64,000 bases of DNA, from the NCBI RefSeq assembly GCF_003627955.1, contig NZ_RBWS01000010.1, positions 124,001 to 188,000 of the forward strand, in the 5' to 3' direction. The DNA comes from Sphingobacterium puteale. GTDB taxonomy: Bacteria > Bacteroidota > Bacteroidia > Sphingobacteriales > Sphingobacteriaceae. The notes under the pieces are model-generated. The model had not been told where the DNA came from, did no database searches, and saw nothing but the letters and a program-made list of their open reading frames with translations. Shown here piece by piece: positions 19,156 to 26,838 of this stretch. The number at the start of each line of letters is the position of its first letter. Positions within the stretch are counted from its first letter, which is position 1. The position numbers and the translations under genes were made by a program.

Positions 19156-20673
19156 ATGAAAAAGAAATTTATAACAGCGTTGATGCTATCCGGCCTATTT
19201 TTGGGTTCATGTAACAGTGCCTTGGACCTCAACCCTTTGGATCAGATCGCTTCGGACAACTATTTTGGCAAGAAAACGGATTTTGATAATGCCTTGGCCG
19301 GTGTATATGCCTCGTTGCAGAGTGAAGCTTTCTCTTATGGGATGCCTTTTCGGGATTGTCTGACCGACAATGGTTACAATCAGTTCAATTCAGGTAGCGT
19401 TAATGAAATCGTCGGTGGGAACTTAAATCCGACCACAGGGGGCTACGAAACCGGTATTTATAACGATGCTTATGTAGGTATAGGACGTGCCAATCGCCTG
19501 ATCGAAAAGCTTCAGGGCTATAACGGCTCGGATATGAACGATGCAGAGAAGAAAAATATGGAAGCCGAAGCCCGCTTTATCCGTGCTTTTGTGTATTTCC
19601 AATTGTACAGTATCTATGGTGAAGTGCCACTTGTGCTGACTCCCCTCAGTTTGGAGAATCAACGTCAGCCAAAGGAAAGTGCGGAGAATATTCTAAAACA
19701 GATTCGGGCCGATCTGGATTTCGGGATCGCCAACTTAGCGGCTAAACCTTATTTCAACAATGGGGGACATGCGACTTCAAGTTCAGCAAAAGCCTTGAAA
19801 GCACGGGTTTTATTATTTGCGGCTTATGGCGACAAAGGGGTACCCGATTTAGCAATTTTGAAAGAGGTAAAAGACTTATGCACCGATGTCATGAAAGAGT
19901 ATACCTTGAGTACAGCTTTTGAAAATGTCTTTCGCGACGCAACACAGAAGAACAATCCCGAGATTATCTTTTCGGTCAATTTTCTGGCACCGAATAATAC
20001 AGCCCCCTGGGACATGTACCTAGGCGATTGGATAGCAGCTTCGCCGTTGCAAAACCTCGTGGATACCTATGAATGCAAAGATGGCCTGCCTTATGGTGAA
20101 TCTCCGCTGACGGACCGGGCCAATCCGTTTAAAGATCGGGATCCGCGGTTGAGCAAAACAATTTTTGTGGACCATCCCGACTTTGGCGGCGGTAAGATCC
20201 ATACACCGTCCAATCCGCGGCCTACGGGTTATGGGGTGCTGAAATTCCTGGATCCGGCCAACTTACCTTTTGGCTTTTCAACATTGAGTCAACAGGATGC
20301 GGTTGTACTGCGTTTTGCGGAGGTGCTATTGATGTATGCCGAAGCACAAAATGAAATCGCCGGGCCAGATCCATCGGTGTACGATGCCATGAATACCCTG
20401 AGGAGCCGCGTTCAGATGCCCGGGTTTCCTGCCGGTTATACCAAGGAAAAAATGCGCGAACGTATCCGCCACGAAAGAAGGGTAGAACTTGCTTTCGAAG
20501 GGCTGCGGCATTACGATCTGATTCGTTGGCATATCGCGGGTGAAGTACTCAATGCGGTCAAAGACAGTAAAGTGCCCTATCATTTTGAAGACAAATTTTA
20601 CCGCTGGCCGCTGCCACAAACAGAAATTGAGAAAAGCGCAGGTGTGTTAATTCAGAATCCAAACTATAAGTAA
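19156..20673 (+). CDS. SusD/RagB-type glycan-binding lipoprotein
   Basis: A 505-residue lipoprotein with lipobox LGSC (Cys19) and a typical SusD opening (LDLNPLDQIASDNYF). Family landmarks are the MEAEARFIRAFVYFQLYSIY region of the TPR-like helices, the AEVLLMYAEAQNE helix and RHERRVELAFEGLRHYDLIRW near the C-terminus, each quoted in part. SusD sits as a lid over the SusC barrel and delivers glycan. The start lies 5 bp after the susC stop. A strong terminator follows, so this is the last gene of the PUL operon. It is unusual only in that the susCD pair is downstream of the enzyme genes rather than leading them. Confidence 0.95.
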   Translation: MKKKFITALMLSGLFLGSCNSALDLNPLDQIASDNYFGKKTDFDNALAGVYASLQSEAFSYGMPFRDCLTDNGYNQFNSGSVNEIVGGNLNPTTGGYETGIYNDAYVGIGRANRLIEKLQGYNGSDMNDAEKKNMEAEARFIRAFVYFQLYSIYGEVPLVLTPLSLENQRQPKESAENILKQIRADLDFGIANLAAKPYFNNGGHATSSSAKALKARVLLFAAYGDKGVPDLAILKEVKDLCTDVMKEYTLSTAFENVFRDATQKNNPEIIFSVNFLAPNNTAPWDMYLGDWIAASPLQNLVDTYECKDGLPYGESPLTDRANPFKDRDPRLSKTIFVDHPDFGGGKIHTPSNPRPTGYGVLKFLDPANLPFGFSTLSQQDAVVLRFAEVLLMYAEAQNEIAGPDPSVYDAMNTLRSRVQMPGFPAGYTKEKMRERIRHERRVELAFEGLRHYDLIRWHIAGEVLNAVKDSKVPYHFEDKFYRWPLPQTEIEKSAGVLIQNPNYK

Positions 20674-20722
20674 TAAGATTATAGCCTTCTTTAGATCGGC
20701 AATTTCCTAAACCAATCACAGC

Positions 20723-20759
20723 AGCGCGCACGAAGTCCATTCGATGCGCGCTATTTTTT
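20723..20759 (+). terminator. Rho-independent terminator after SusD
   Basis: AGCGCGCA plus CGAA pairs with TTCG and TGCGCGCT around a 5-nt loop with one bulge; a run of six T residues follows (20754-20759). It ends the PUL operon and separates it from the convergent gene at 20772. Confidence 0.85.
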
Positions 20760-20771
20760 GTGCTATAACGC

Positions 20772-21035
20772 TTACTGTAAAGGAATCAAGACGTTCTGTT
20801 CCAAACGTACTGGCACCTGCTTTACCGAGGTAAAACCGTCTTCCTTGGAAATGATGTTGGAAAGATCCAGTCCTCTTTTGGAGAACGTACTGATCAAAGC
20901 TGTTCTAAAGGTAGCTTTCGATGATCCCCAGCCTTGACCCAAAATGGTGTCATTGTTGAGCTGTATCAGTTCGTCCGTAGAATAGTAGCTGAATTTTTCC
21001 AGTAAGTGTTGGTAAAGATTTGTTGTAGTAGCCAT
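20772..21035 (-). CDS. Small protein of unknown function (87 aa)
   Basis: An isolated 87-residue ORF facing the end of the PUL. The N-terminal half (LYQHLLEKFSYYSTDELIQL) looks helical, the middle is glycine/serine rich (GQGWGSSKATF) and the C-terminal part is beta-like. There is no signal peptide, membrane segment or motif I recognise. The start is an ATG without a clear Shine-Dalgarno sequence, which is common in this phylum. Its promoter region probably lies in the 371-bp gap to the right. The absence of stop codons and the balanced composition favour a real gene, but a chance ORF cannot be ruled out. Confidence 0.5.
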   Translation of the reverse strand: MATTTNLYQHLLEKFSYYSTDELIQLNNDTILGQGWGSSKATFRTALISTFSKRGLDLSNIISKEDGFTSVKQVPVRLEQNVLIPLQ

Positions 21036-21406
21036 ACAATTTAAAAATTTAAAGGATTAAACCATAAACTGTATCCAGATCTTGTTGGGAAAATAATCGT
21101 TCTGCGACGTTTATTTTGGTCGAAACCCGTATTAATTTACCACCGCGGTGCCTACACTCGGTTGGTATTGCATCATGCAATTCTGAATACTCTACAAATA
21201 TAGTAGATTATTTTTATAATAAAAAATATTTTTCTTTCTAACTGCAAATTAGGGATAGCAACAGCTATGAGGAGATCAAAAAGCAGGGGCGGGCTGTTGG
21301 CTGTGATTTGGTTATGAAGTGGATAACTGGACGAGAAATTTATCATGTTACTGTAATCTCATTGAAAATACTTTAAAAAACAGAGATAAGACAATACTTT
21401 TGCGCC
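21036..21406. other. Intergenic region with divergent promoters
   Basis: No convincing ORF. It holds the small inverted repeat ATTGCA-TCA-TGCAAT (21167-21181), an AT-rich stretch (21190-21240), and the promoter of the DUF3050 gene at its right end. The 11-mer ATCATGCAATT at 21172-21182 also occurs in the palindrome before SusC. Confidence 0.5.
21395..21402 (+). promoter_or_regulatory. Bacteroidota -7 element TACTTTTG
   Basis: A match to TAnnTTTG ending 4 bp before the ATG at 21407. Transcription should start at or beside the A of the start codon, implying a leaderless or nearly leaderless mRNA. No good -33 TTG at the usual distance was seen. Confidence 0.4.
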
Positions 21407-22171
21407 ATGAATAGAATTGCGGAAATTAACGAATACATTGCTGCCGAACGCGAGGTATTATTGCAACACCCCCTGTATCGTAAGATCAAAACGATCAAGA
21501 ATCTACGTTCGTTTACAGAAGGGCATGTGTATGCCGTATGGGATTTTATGTCTTTACTAAAAGCTTTACAGATTAAATTGACCTGTACGACTTTACCTTG
21601 GTTTGCGAGCGAGCATCCATCGACACGCTATCTGATCAACGAAATTGTATTAGCGGAAGAATCTGACGAATATATTGATGGTCGCCGTTTGAGCCATTTT
21701 GAAATGTATCTGGACGCAATGAGTGAAATGGGAGCAGATCTGCATCTGATCAATAAGTTTATCGTGCACGCCAAGAAATCCAAAAGTATTTTTGATGCCA
21801 TTGCATTGACAACACTGGACAAAAGGATCAAAGATTTTCTGAATTTTACTTTTGAATTGATTGAAGAAGGGGAGGTACATAAAATTGCGGCTGCTTTTAC
21901 ATTTGGCCGTGAGGACCTTATTCCGGGTATGTTTACTTCTATTTTGCAGGAGCTGAAAACTAACTTCCCTGAATCTAGCTTGGATAATTTTATCTATTAT
22001 TTCCAACGTCATATTGATCTGGACGGTGATGAGCATGGCCCTTTGGCCATGCAGATGATCTCCGATCTGGCCAAAGAGGATGACGAGAAGTGGGAAGAAA
22101 TGAAAATAGTGAGTAAAGAGGCGCTTCAAAAGCGCATTGAACTCTGGAATGCAATAGAAGATTCCCTATAG
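21407..22171 (+). CDS. DUF3050 family, heme-oxygenase-like fold protein
   Basis: A 254-residue soluble protein. I recognise DUF3050 from the N-terminal helix (MNRIAEINEYI), the EGHVYAVWDFMSLLKALQ segment and the acidic RHIDLDGDEHGP motif near residue 205. The family has an all-helical heme-oxygenase-like fold in which His, Glu and Asp residues from these segments probably bind a di-metal centre. Its reaction is not established to my knowledge. It is monocistronic, with its own promoter and a terminator overlapping its last codons. It has no functional link to the PUL or the BlaI module beside it that I can see. Confidence 0.78.
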   Translation: MNRIAEINEYIAAEREVLLQHPLYRKIKTIKNLRSFTEGHVYAVWDFMSLLKALQIKLTCTTLPWFASEHPSTRYLINEIVLAEESDEYIDGRRLSHFEMYLDAMSEMGADLHLINKFIVHAKKSKSIFDAIALTTLDKRIKDFLNFTFELIEEGEVHKIAAAFTFGREDLIPGMFTSILQELKTNFPESSLDNFIYYFQRHIDLDGDEHGPLAMQMISDLAKEDDEKWEEMKIVSKEALQKRIELWNAIEDSL

Positions 22172-22185
22172 GGAATCTTCTATTG
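22152..22185. terminator. 34-bp perfect palindrome, bidirectional terminator overlapping a stop codon
   Basis: CAATAGAAGATTCCCTA is followed directly by its exact reverse complement. The left arm encodes the last residues and stop of the DUF3050 protein. It lies between convergent genes (stops at 22171 and 22232), so it can serve both. The T-run after it is imperfect (TTGTTTGG). Confidence 0.65.
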
Positions 22186-22231
22186 TTTGGAATCTTTGTA
22201 AAAAGAACTTAACGGATAATTTTACAGAAAA

Positions 22232-23701
22232 CTATTCCGACAGCGAAGTTTTTAAGGCACGGGTAAAAGCGCTTATAAATTGTGGGTCCAAGGTGTTGGA
22301 AAAGGTATTCATATTCCCTAAGCTGACAATGAGTGCCGGTATTTTTGCTCCCCGTAAAATCGCATGACTGTGGCTTTCAACGGGTTTCTGCGTGCTCAAT
22401 CCTTGATTTTTTAAATTTTGTGTGAGACGGAATGCGAACTCCCGACTTTGATCCTGTATCTTCGGAAGTTCAACGGCTTTTGGATAAAATAAGCCGATTG
22501 GCAGCTTTGTGTTTGAAGGATCAACATCGAAATGAATGGAAACCAAGGCATCGCCGGTAAATGCTGCACGGTCTTTGAGCATCATAAATTCGTCTTTCGA
22601 ATGGGTCAATACAACCTGAAAACCTTCTTTTTCAAGTTCATTTTGAATCATTTTACAAGCCTGTAAAGTGAGATCTTTCTCTTTGAGGCCTTTGCTGTTG
22701 GTGGCACCATTATCTTTGCCGCCATGTCCCGGATCGAGAACAATAGTCTTTACGCTGTTTTTAACAGCATTGAGAGCAGTGATTTTTTCTTTCGTGGGAT
22801 TAATAAAAGAGAAAGAGACAATTAACACGAATATACAGGGAACAAGCAGCAGATACTGATAACCTTTCGTGCGCGGCGATAGATTTCGCATCAACCTGTC
22901 GATGCGTTCTACCAATTCATTTTGGTTTTTTAAAATTCTACTTTGCATATAATCTATTTGTTGATGTTGTTGTGTCAGATTCAGCAAGAAGCTCGCATAA
23001 TCGGTCTTTCCATAGCATTCTCCCACTGCACGGTCGACCTGAAATTCATGTAGACGATGCAGTTCTTTCCGGACCCAATAAATGGCCGGGTTTATCCAGA
23101 AGAAGCAGCACATTAGTTCGATGTAGAATTTGTCCCAGGCATGTCCTTTTCGAATATGCTGAGCCTCGTGGGCAAAGATGAGCTGGCCTTCATAACTTTT
23201 AAGTGCGTTTTTATCCATAACGATGTAATGAAAGATCGAACAATTATTGAAGCGATTAAACGGCGGGATCACTTTAATTCCCTGATGCTCCTGAAAATCC
23301 ATCTTCTTTAAAAAGTATGCGAGGGTTAAGCTGCGATAAACTAATCGTATCAGAAAGAAGATTGCGATTAGTAGGTAAGCATAAGTGAGTATTTTTTTTA
23401 ACTCCATCCGGTCCCATAGGTTGAGCTGTTCTTCGGGTTCGATCGACAAGGGGGCGTTGGAATTGTGTAACTGCTCTTGAAACGCTATCTCCTGATTTAA
23501 CTTTGTTTTGGGATCGTTTAAATCGACATAATCGGTCTTAAATTTAAGACAGGGAACCAGGGTACAAAAGCTAACCAGTGCAATAAGCAAAAATCTGTTC
23601 CAACGGAAAAATGAAAGCTGCCGAAAAGCCAAGATAAAGAGCAAGACTAAAATAAGCAAACTGACATTGGCCTCTATACCATAGGAAAACAGGTTATTCA
23701 T
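22232..23701 (-). CDS. BlaR1-like M56 membrane metalloprotease fused to a degenerate amidase_3 domain
   Basis: A 489-residue protein counted from the ATG at 23701, which overlaps the blaI stop by 8 bp; a 35-residue upstream extension is inside blaI and unlikely. Several membrane helices surround an M56 protease domain with HEAQH (178-182) as zinc site and a downstream E219. After the last membrane helix (~283-299) the C-terminal ~175 residues form an N-acetylmuramoyl-L-alanine amidase (amidase_3) domain with zinc ligands H326 (DPGHGG), E341 (KEKDL) and H390 (SIHFD). The usual catalytic Glu of the late V-E-x-G motif is S460 (IVSLGN). So this domain probably binds peptidoglycan without cutting it. 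It should sense cell-wall fragments and trigger BlaI cleavage (inference by analogy with BlaR1). Confidence 0.85.
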   Translation of the reverse strand: MNNLFSYGIEANVSLLILVLLFILAFRQLSFFRWNRFLLIALVSFCTLVPCLKFKTDYVDLNDPKTKLNQEIAFQEQLHNSNAPLSIEPEEQLNLWDRMELKKILTYAYLLIAIFFLIRLVYRSLTLAYFLKKMDFQEHQGIKVIPPFNRFNNCSIFHYIVMDKNALKSYEGQLIFAHEAQHIRKGHAWDKFYIELMCCFFWINPAIYWVRKELHRLHEFQVDRAVGECYGKTDYASFLLNLTQQHQQIDYMQSRILKNQNELVERIDRLMRNLSPRTKGYQYLLLVPCIFVLIVSFSFINPTKEKITALNAVKNSVKTIVLDPGHGGKDNGATNSKGLKEKDLTLQACKMIQNELEKEGFQVVLTHSKDEFMMLKDRAAFTGDALVSIHFDVDPSNTKLPIGLFYPKAVELPKIQDQSREFAFRLTQNLKNQGLSTQKPVESHSHAILRGAKIPALIVSLGNMNTFSNTLDPQFISAFTRALKTSLSE

Positions 23702-24065
23702 CTTTTTTATTTTTATTGATAATTTCCTTGATTTTCTCGATGTCAGTTTCGCTGATCTGTTGTTCCTTGACAATGAACGAAACCAAGTTTTCGACAGAAT
23801 CATCAAAATATTTGTTCATCACACGCGAAAAGAAAAACTTTCGGTACTGCATCTTGGAGATCAGTGGATAATATTGATAGGTCTTCCCATAGGCATTGAA
23901 TCCTACATATCCTTTTTTCTCTAAAATCCGTACAATGGATGATATGGTATTATAGGGCGTCGTTTGTGTTGGATCGATATATTCAATAATATCTTTGACA
24001 AAGGCCTGCTTTAATTTCCATATAGCATGCATAACCTCTTCTTCTTTTTTTGTTAATTCTTCCAT
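23694..24065 (-). CDS. BlaI/MecI/CopY family transcriptional repressor
   Basis: A 123-residue winged-helix repressor: EEEVMHAIWKL at the start, the TPYNTISSIVRILEKKGYV recognition region, and a helical C-terminal dimerisation half. In the BlaI family a linked M56 protease inactivates the repressor by cutting in the dimerisation domain; the comparable stretch here is LVSFIVK (residues ~95-101), close to the N-F site of BlaI/MecI. The partner protease gene overlaps its stop by 8 bp, so translation is coupled. Its promoter, directly upstream, contains a large palindrome, a likely autoregulatory operator. The target may be only its own operon. Confidence 0.9.
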   Translation of the reverse strand: MEELTKKEEEVMHAIWKLKQAFVKDIIEYIDPTQTTPYNTISSIVRILEKKGYVGFNAYGKTYQYYPLISKMQYRKFFFSRVMNKYFDDSVENLVSFIVKEQQISETDIEKIKEIINKNKKDE

Positions 24066-24069
24066 AGTT

Positions 24070-24100
24070 TAAAGCTATAACTTATTTTTCAGTTTATCAA
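24070..24100 (-). promoter_or_regulatory. blaI promoter (TTG-N20-TAGCTTTA)
   Basis: Read on the minus strand: TTG at 24100-24098, 20 bases, then TAGCTTTA at 24077-24070, one base off TAnnTTTG. The -7 element ends 4 bp before the blaI ATG, implying a leaderless mRNA. The -33 TTG lies inside the palindrome, so a bound repressor would block polymerase. Confidence 0.5.
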
Positions 24101-24143
24101 CTTATTTTTCAGTTTTAAAACTGAAAAATAAGTTGATAAACTG
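24090..24143. repeat. 54-bp perfect palindrome, probable BlaI operator
   Basis: A 27-bp arm (24090-24116, beginning CAGTTTATCAACTTATTTTT) is followed with no spacer by its exact reverse complement (24117-24143). A further direct copy of AACTTATTTTTCAGTTT lies at 24079-24095, beside the copy at 24099-24115 and the inverted one in the right arm. That makes three copies of the unit overlapping the blaI promoter. Cooperative binding of repressor dimers is likely; a terminator role is unlikely because no gene ends here. Confidence 0.6.
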
Positions 24144-24458
24144 TAATAAATTGATTTTCAATGATTTTATTTTGTCTTTAATAGGTTTTAGTACCGTCAG
24201 TGCGGTTACGGAAACATTTTTGGAAATCTTAATTTCATTTTTTCAATAAATAGTCGGCCATCGCCTGATAAGCAGGCAGGGAATACGCATCGTTGGCTGA
24301 ATTGGATGCCAGGGGATGAGAGGATTTTTGGCAGATTTTGCTCTTTTATTGATAATTGATTGAAAAATGTCTTTTTTTCGTAACATATTGGCATTTGTGA
24401 AGAAATGCATTTTCCAATTAGTATCTAAGTTTGCAACGCAAAAAATAACAGAAAGACA
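24144..24458. other. Intergenic region with promoter of the TolC-HlyD-MFS operon
   Basis: No credible gene in 315 bp. The -7 element TAAGTTTG (24426-24433) matches TAnnTTTG and would start transcription about 20 bp before the TTG start codon of the TolC gene. No -33 at standard spacing was found. Confidence 0.45.
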
Positions 24459-25778
24459 TTGAACTTTTTTTCGTCGCATTGGACCAAAGCAATATGCACT
24501 ATCGCAGTGCTCCTATGCTTGGTTTTAGGAACGCGGGCCCAGGACTCGCTACGTATCTCGCTTGCTGATCTGATCAGTAAATCGCTGCAAAACAGTAAGT
24601 ATATTGAACAGTCACATCTGCAGTTGGAGGAAAAGGGGATAGCCTTACGGCAGCAACGGATGGAATTACTGCCGAAAATCAGTGTCAGGGCCTCTGCGAG
24701 TTATGCGAGCAACATGCCTGTCTACGATCGGGGGATATTTGCCAAACCATCCCAACACGATGTGATCCATTACCTGTATGATACCGGACTCGATTTCTAC
24801 CTGAACCTCTACAACGGCCATCGGGATCTGATGAAAATCGAATCAAAAAAGCTCGAAATGGAACTGGCCAATATTGATTGGAAAAGCGCTACGGCGCAGA
24901 TTAAGCTGGAGATATGTAACTTGTTTCTGGATCTGGATTTAGCCTATCGCAACAAATTTCTCATTGAGCAGGATATCAAAGATCAGCGTACACAATTGAA
25001 AGAGATCGAAACTCGTTACACCGCAGGGGTTGTATTACATAGTGACGTGTTACGGATTTCTCTTGAATTGTCCAAGCGCGAATTGCTCTTGGTACAGATC
25101 ACAAATGATATCAGGGCAATTAACCAAAAATTACAGCTGATCGCCGATATACACCAGGAAATTGTTCCGATGTGTGGCACGATGGAAAGCCATCCGCTGA
25201 ACTATCCGGAACTTGTGGCCATTGCGAGACAGGAAGCTTTTGTACTGTTAAAATCCGAACAGGAAGTTGCGTTAAAAAAACTGAGCGTCAAACAGGCCAA
25301 ATCAAATTATCTGCCTGAAATGGGGCTGACCAATACATTTACTTTTGCCAATCCGCAGGTATTTTTATATCCGTATAATGCGAGCTGGTATAACTTAAAT
25401 ATAGTGGGGCTTAAATTGAATATCCCGATATCCGCCCTGTACCTCAATAAAAATATTGTTCGGGGAGCTCAGGTTGCTTTGAAGCGGGAAGAGGTCAAAC
25501 ACCACCATGAAGAGGAAGCTGTGGAAAATGAACTGTTACAGGCCTACTTGGATTATAACCTCGCACTGGAACAACGGGAGGTCTGCCAAAAAAATCTGGC
25601 CCTGGCCAAGGAAAATGCCCGTATTATAAAAAATAGGTATTTCAAGTCTTCGGCATTGATCACCGATCTGTTGGATGCAGATATGCAATGCCTCAAGACA
25701 AACTTTGAGCTGGAATCCGCCCGGATTGCGATACAGAAACACTATTATTTTATTGAATTTTTGAAGGGTACGATCTAA
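24459..25778 (+). CDS. TolC-family outer-membrane efflux channel
   Basis: A 439-residue outer-membrane channel protein with a signal peptide (LCLVLGTRAQ, cleavage ~27). The start is TTG at 24459; no in-frame ATG exists before residue ~70, past the signal peptide, so the TTG start is favoured. Two repeated helical hairpin halves typical of TolC are visible (NSKYIEQSHLQLEEKGIAL at 41-59; VALKREEVKHHHEEEAVENE in the second half). It provides the outer-membrane exit for the HlyD-MFS pair that follows; its stop overlaps the next ATG (TAATG). It should trimerise in the outer membrane. Confidence 0.88.
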   Translation: MNFFSSHWTKAICTIAVLLCLVLGTRAQDSLRISLADLISKSLQNSKYIEQSHLQLEEKGIALRQQRMELLPKISVRASASYASNMPVYDRGIFAKPSQHDVIHYLYDTGLDFYLNLYNGHRDLMKIESKKLEMELANIDWKSATAQIKLEICNLFLDLDLAYRNKFLIEQDIKDQRTQLKEIETRYTAGVVLHSDVLRISLELSKRELLLVQITNDIRAINQKLQLIADIHQEIVPMCGTMESHPLNYPELVAIARQEAFVLLKSEQEVALKKLSVKQAKSNYLPEMGLTNTFTFANPQVFLYPYNASWYNLNIVGLKLNIPISALYLNKNIVRGAQVALKREEVKHHHEEEAVENELLQAYLDYNLALEQREVCQKNLALAKENARIIKNRYFKSSALITDLLDADMQCLKTNFELESARIAIQKHYYFIEFLKGTI

Positions 25779-26836
25779 TGAAACCTAAATCAGGCCGGTC
25801 AATGACCGATGTACAATTGACCCGCATCACCAATGGGTTTGCCGGGATTGCTTTGTTGGCACTTTTACTATGGGGCGGAAGGATACTCTGGCTGCGTATC
25901 CGGTATACTTATACCAATGATGCACAAGTGACCCAGTATATTAATCCCATCATCTCCCGAGTGGGAGGTTACATTATTTCGGTTCATTATAAAGACCATC
26001 AATCGGTCAGGCGTGGTGATACCTTGCTGCTGATTGACAATCGGGAATATAAATATGAAGCTGATCAGGCTTCAGCTTCGATAAACAAAGAAAATGCGGA
26101 AATCAGTGTGCTGGGCAGTCAAAAAGAAATATTGCAGGCCGAACATGAATCATTGGAACAATCCATTGCAGCGGCTGAAGCGCGGGTGACGAAACAGCAA
26201 CTTGAATACGACCGCTACAAGTTTCTGTTTGATGAAAAATCTGCTACGGCACAGCAATTAGAGGATATAAAAGCCACACTGGAGGTGTACAAAAGTGAAT
26301 TCGCCGCATTACAGCATAAGCTGGAAGCCTCAAAAGATCGGGTGAATGATGTTGATGTGAAAAAAGGGGTAATCAATGCGGAGAAAGCACGCTTGTCAGC
26401 TGCTGCAAACCGAAAGCATCTTGATGTGGGATATACCGTAATCCGGGCTCCCTATGATGGTCGGGTAGGGAAACGTAGCATTGAAAAAGGACAGATGGTA
26501 AATCCGGGCGAAGTGCTGGGATTTATTGTCAATGCAGAGACACCAACTTGGGTGACAGCCAACTTTAAAGAAACGCAATTGCGTTATCTCAACCTTGGCG
26601 GGCGTGTAGAGGTTGTTGCGGATGCCTACCCGGATGAAACATTCTATGGAAAGATAATTTCTATTTCCCCTGCAACAGGTTCCTCTTTTTCGCTACTCCC
26701 GCCGGACAATGCAACGGGCAATTTTGTGAAAATCGTACAGCGCGTTCCCGTTCGTATTGAACTGGATAGGGGCAAGGGAGCCAAAAAATTACTCTCAGGA
26801 ATGAATGTCAATGTTTCGGTCTCAAAAAATCAATAA
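25778..26836 (+). CDS. HlyD/EmrA-type membrane fusion protein
   Basis: A 352-residue adaptor with one N-terminal membrane anchor (~17-36), no signal peptidase site. RVGGYIISVHYKDHQSVRRGD begins the lipoyl half-motif; a long coiled-coil follows (~95-215), then the second lipoyl half (VIRAPYDGRVGKRSIEKGQ, ~228-246) and a beta-barrel domain. Such adaptors join an inner-membrane MFS pump to TolC. It overlaps the upstream gene by one base (TAATG) and is 2 bp from the MFS gene, so it is translationally coupled. Substrates of EmrAB-like pumps are hydrophobic drugs, fatty acids or uncouplers; the specific one is not evident. Confidence 0.9.
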   Translation: MKPKSGRSMTDVQLTRITNGFAGIALLALLLWGGRILWLRIRYTYTNDAQVTQYINPIISRVGGYIISVHYKDHQSVRRGDTLLLIDNREYKYEADQASASINKENAEISVLGSQKEILQAEHESLEQSIAAAEARVTKQQLEYDRYKFLFDEKSATAQQLEDIKATLEVYKSEFAALQHKLEASKDRVNDVDVKKGVINAEKARLSAAANRKHLDVGYTVIRAPYDGRVGKRSIEKGQMVNPGEVLGFIVNAETPTWVTANFKETQLRYLNLGGRVEVVADAYPDETFYGKIISISPATGSSFSLLPPDNATGNFVKIVQRVPVRIELDRGKGAKKLLSGMNVNVSVSKNQ

Positions 26837-26838
26837 CA

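Noticed and set aside
21650..22129. 159-codon ORF on the minus strand
   Set aside because: It is antisense to the DUF3050 gene, has no recognisable motif and starts from no plausible ribosome site.
23702..23806. N-terminal extension of the M56 protein
   Set aside because: It lies inside blaI, is strongly basic and is out of line with the membrane-protein start at 23701.
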